Below are positions 62,227 to 64,000 of a stretch of DNA of 64,000 nt, piece after piece (position 1 is the first letter of the stretch; every line of letters begins with the position of its first letter). The DNA comes from Legionella quinlivanii (GTDB lineage Bacteria > Pseudomonadota > Gammaproteobacteria > Legionellales > Legionellaceae): contig NZ_UGOX01000001.1 in NCBI RefSeq assembly GCF_900461555.1, forward strand, positions 571,501 to 635,500. Reading direction: 5' to 3'. The position numbers were made by a program, and so were the translations under genes. A model generated the notes under the pieces. It searched no databases, was not told the origin of the DNA, and was given only the letters and a program-made list of their open reading frames with translations.

Positions 62227-62330
62227 CATAGGTCGGGCGCTTTCACCCATAGCCGTCAGGCTAAGAAGTCATATTATCCCCTCTCCACCGCGCGTAGCGT
62301 GGGGGAGAGAGTAGGGAGAGGGGGTTAAAA
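62227..62330. repeat. Degenerate REP copy and CCCCTCTC palindrome
   Basis: At 62229-62250 a partial REP (ATAGGTCGGGCGCTTTCACCC) has lost its right arm pairing. At 62279-62325 is a CCCCTCTCC...GGGAGAGGGG palindrome related to 2820-2858. The rest of the gap 62113-62361 has no gene. Confidence 0.65.
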
Positions 62331-62361
62331 AATTTATCACGTCAGTGATTCCATTTATTAT

Positions 62362-64000
62362 TTAAAAACACTGGGATACATGGCGGGATAGAGTATGCTC
62401 CTCAATGTGAACCTCATTGAAGGCTGTTTTATTCACATTAGTTAATAAGCTTGCAACGATTTTATGCATAGTGAATGTTTGATTGGAGTAGTCCTGAGAT
62501 CGGAAAAAATGCCTTTCTTTTTTTATGAGGTGATCGGGGGAGTTTAAAAGCAGCATTGCTAACTCTTTTCTTAGTTCAGGACTTAAGTTATCAACAATTT
62601 TATTAAGTTCATTATAATAAGCCATTTTTCTTTTTTTCAGATCTGAAATGAAGGCGATCTCCTGAAGCAGATGTTCATTGATCTGTTCAGCCGTTTTAAA
62701 GTTTAACTGCGAATTAGCAGAACGGCAGATTTCCAATACTTTGCGCCGTAAATTGTCCTGCTCGCCCCCTTCGTCAAGCGCTAGAGTGTGCAGGGTTGTT
62801 AAAACTTCTGGTAGGTTGTGAGGCCACTCATTATCCTGTTCAAGCTGGAAATAATGACTCAGGCTTTCGGCTAGTATATTTGGATTTAGCGATGGGTCGA
62901 GCAGACAAAGCTCAATCAATTCCTGGTGACTGAAATTAGAGACCTCCGGGGCGTTTTGATCCTGTGAGCTTGCTCTCAGTTTGTGATTATACGCGGCAAT
63001 CATTTGATTTAAAAACGATTGGTAATACGGCAATGACGATTGAGTCAGGGTTAATTGCCGAAACGCAGTCACAATTGCAGCGAAGTCCTGATAAAGGCCA
63101 TGCTGAAGCCTGAAATTAAACCATTGGGCGCGTAAGCTATGAAGTTGCTTGCTTTCGAGGCAAAGTGCTTCAAGCTCACTTAGATTCTTGTTCATTAAAT
63201 CCGCCAGAAGACGAAGCTTCTCTGACAGCGAATTAAGACTTGCTCCGCTATCTATCCCTCCGCCTAGAAATTCTTCAACTTCTTTTGTTGTGGCGGTCAG
63301 GGCCTGTTGCCCCTCATCAAAGAGCGCTTTAATTTTTTTGTTTCTTGCCAATGCCGTATCAATACGTTGAAGTACAGGCCCCCGGAGATCATTACCAACA
63401 AGGCTAAGGGATATTAACGTGGTATTCGTTTCGAGTGCTTCTGCCAGGCTTTGCGCACCGGCAGTACCGATTCTATTCTGGCCAAGATCTAGTGAGCTAA
63501 GACTGATATTGGTTTTGAGTACTTCAGCGAGACTTTGCGCTCCGGCATCATCAATTTCATTTTGATAAAGATCGACTGAGGTTAGAGTGGTATTAGTCTT
63601 AAGTGCTTCAACAAGGCTTCGCAGCCCATTTGAGCTAATTTGATTATTCCTTAGTTCAAGGGAAGTCAGAGCTTTATTGATTTTAAGGGCTTTAGCAAGC
63701 GGTTGTGTTCCTGCATCCCCGATTGAATTATTATTAAGGTAAATGGAAGTGAGGCTGGTATTAGTCTCAAGTGCTTCCCCCAAGTGCCTGGCACCCGCAG
63801 CGCCAATTCGATTAGCACCTAGCTCAATACTGGTCAGACCTGTATTGTTTTTTAATCCATTCGCTAAATACTGTGCACCCTCAACACCAATCTGATTACC
63901 GTAAAGGCTTATGGAGGTCAGGACTTTATTGATTCGGAGTGCTTCAGCCAGCGACCGGATGCCTTCAACGCCAATGTGATTATTGTCAAGAACAGCGGAA
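62362..64000 (-). CDS. Leucine-rich-repeat protein, effector candidate (5' end outside window)
   Basis: The reading frame is open from the right edge to the stop at 62362, so the N-terminus is missing. At least eight 28-residue LRRs of the ribonuclease-inhibitor type are visible (consensus LxxNxIGxxGAQSLAEALKTN, then TSLTSLDL), spanning 63300-64000. The C-terminal 300 residues are helical and unrelated to LRRs (LYQDFAAIVTAFRQL, PELRKELAMLLLNSPDHL). Such RI-type LRRs are eukaryote-like and frequent among Legionella effectors. A TTG at 63783 is only an internal codon, not a likely start. Confidence 0.85.
   Translation of the reverse strand, partial: SAVLDNNHIGVEGIRSLAEALRINKVLTSISLYGNQIGVEGAQYLANGLKNNTGLTSIELGANRIGAAGARHLGEALETNTSLTSIYLNNNSIGDAGTQPLAKALKINKALTSLELRNNQISSNGLRSLVEALKTNTTLTSVDLYQNEIDDAGAQSLAEVLKTNISLSSLDLGQNRIGTAGAQSLAEALETNTTLISLSLVGNDLRGPVLQRIDTALARNKKIKALFDEGQQALTATTKEVEEFLGGGIDSGASLNSLSEKLRLLADLMNKNLSELEALCLESKQLHSLRAQWFNFRLQHGLYQDFAAIVTAFRQLTLTQSSLPYYQSFLNQMIAAYNHKLRASSQDQNAPEVSNFSHQELIELCLLDPSLNPNILAESLSHYFQLEQDNEWPHNLPEVLTTLHTLALDEGGEQDNLRRKVLEICRSANSQLNFKTAEQINEHLLQEIAFISDLKKRKMAYYNELNKIVDNLSPELRKELAMLLLNSPDHLIKKERHFFRSQDYSNQTFTMHKIVASLLTNVNKTAFNEVHIEEHTLSRHVSQCF

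Noticed and set aside
63300-64000. Regular 84-bp periodic DNA repeats resembling a CRISPR or tandem array
   Set aside because: They encode 28-residue leucine-rich repeats in one open frame, so the periodicity is coding.

Overview
The window is chromosomal DNA of a gamma-proteobacterium, very probably a Legionella species or close relative. The evidence is a DotV-like Dot/Icm component, several long eukaryote-flavoured genes typical of Dot/Icm effectors (ankyrin repeats, ribonuclease-inhibitor-type LRRs, acidic C-terminal tails), and a Legionella-like set of housekeeping blocks. Assignments come from reading the sequence; no database search was run.

Layout. 1-6.2 kb: DUF3579 protein, DotV-like protein, flavin oxidoreductase, class I aldolase, rpoN-hpf, rpmB-rpmG and trmB. 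6.4-10.5 kb: two divergent effector-like genes, an 11-ankyrin protein with a possible N-terminal cysteine-protease domain and a shorter ankyrin-like protein. 10.7-14.2 kb: hflK-hflC-purA. 14.3-22.3 kb: beta-barrel protein, secreted adenosine deaminase-like enzyme, a 1462-residue helical protein and a degenerate GTPase-like protein. 22.4-24.2 kb: nested repeats split by an IS10-like element. 24.2-28.5 kb: gpmI-envC-ctpA on the minus strand. 28.7-31.8 kb: rhodanese, RpiB-like isomerase and a large exported protein. 31.8-33.6 kb: a three-gene HvfABC-type (bufferin) RiPP cluster. 33.8-42.4 kb: the envelope block uppS-cdsA-rseP-bamA-skp-lpxD-fabZ-lpxA. 42.7-44.7 kb: crcB, DUF190 and serS. 44.8-46.2 kb: an IS110/IS1111-type element. 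46.3-50.4 kb: a divergent pair, a cytochrome-P450-like protein and a kinase-like effector candidate. 50.7-58.0 kb: small Cys-rich exported protein, SDR, gltB-gltD. 58.1-64.0 kb: clan-CD-protease-like effector candidate, NAD-dependent epimerase, DUF4169 protein, a REP-associated tyrosine transposase with matching REP hairpins, and an LRR protein running off the right edge.

How it fits together: conserved envelope, ribosome and nitrogen-assimilation operons alternate with accessory islands of effector candidates and repeats. The most notable systems are the HvfABC peptide-modification cluster, the P450-like/kinase-like divergent pair, the protease-like domains on two effector candidates, and the layered repeat ecology (IS10-like element inside a REP palindrome, RAYT with its REPs, IS1111 with a possible bridge RNA end).
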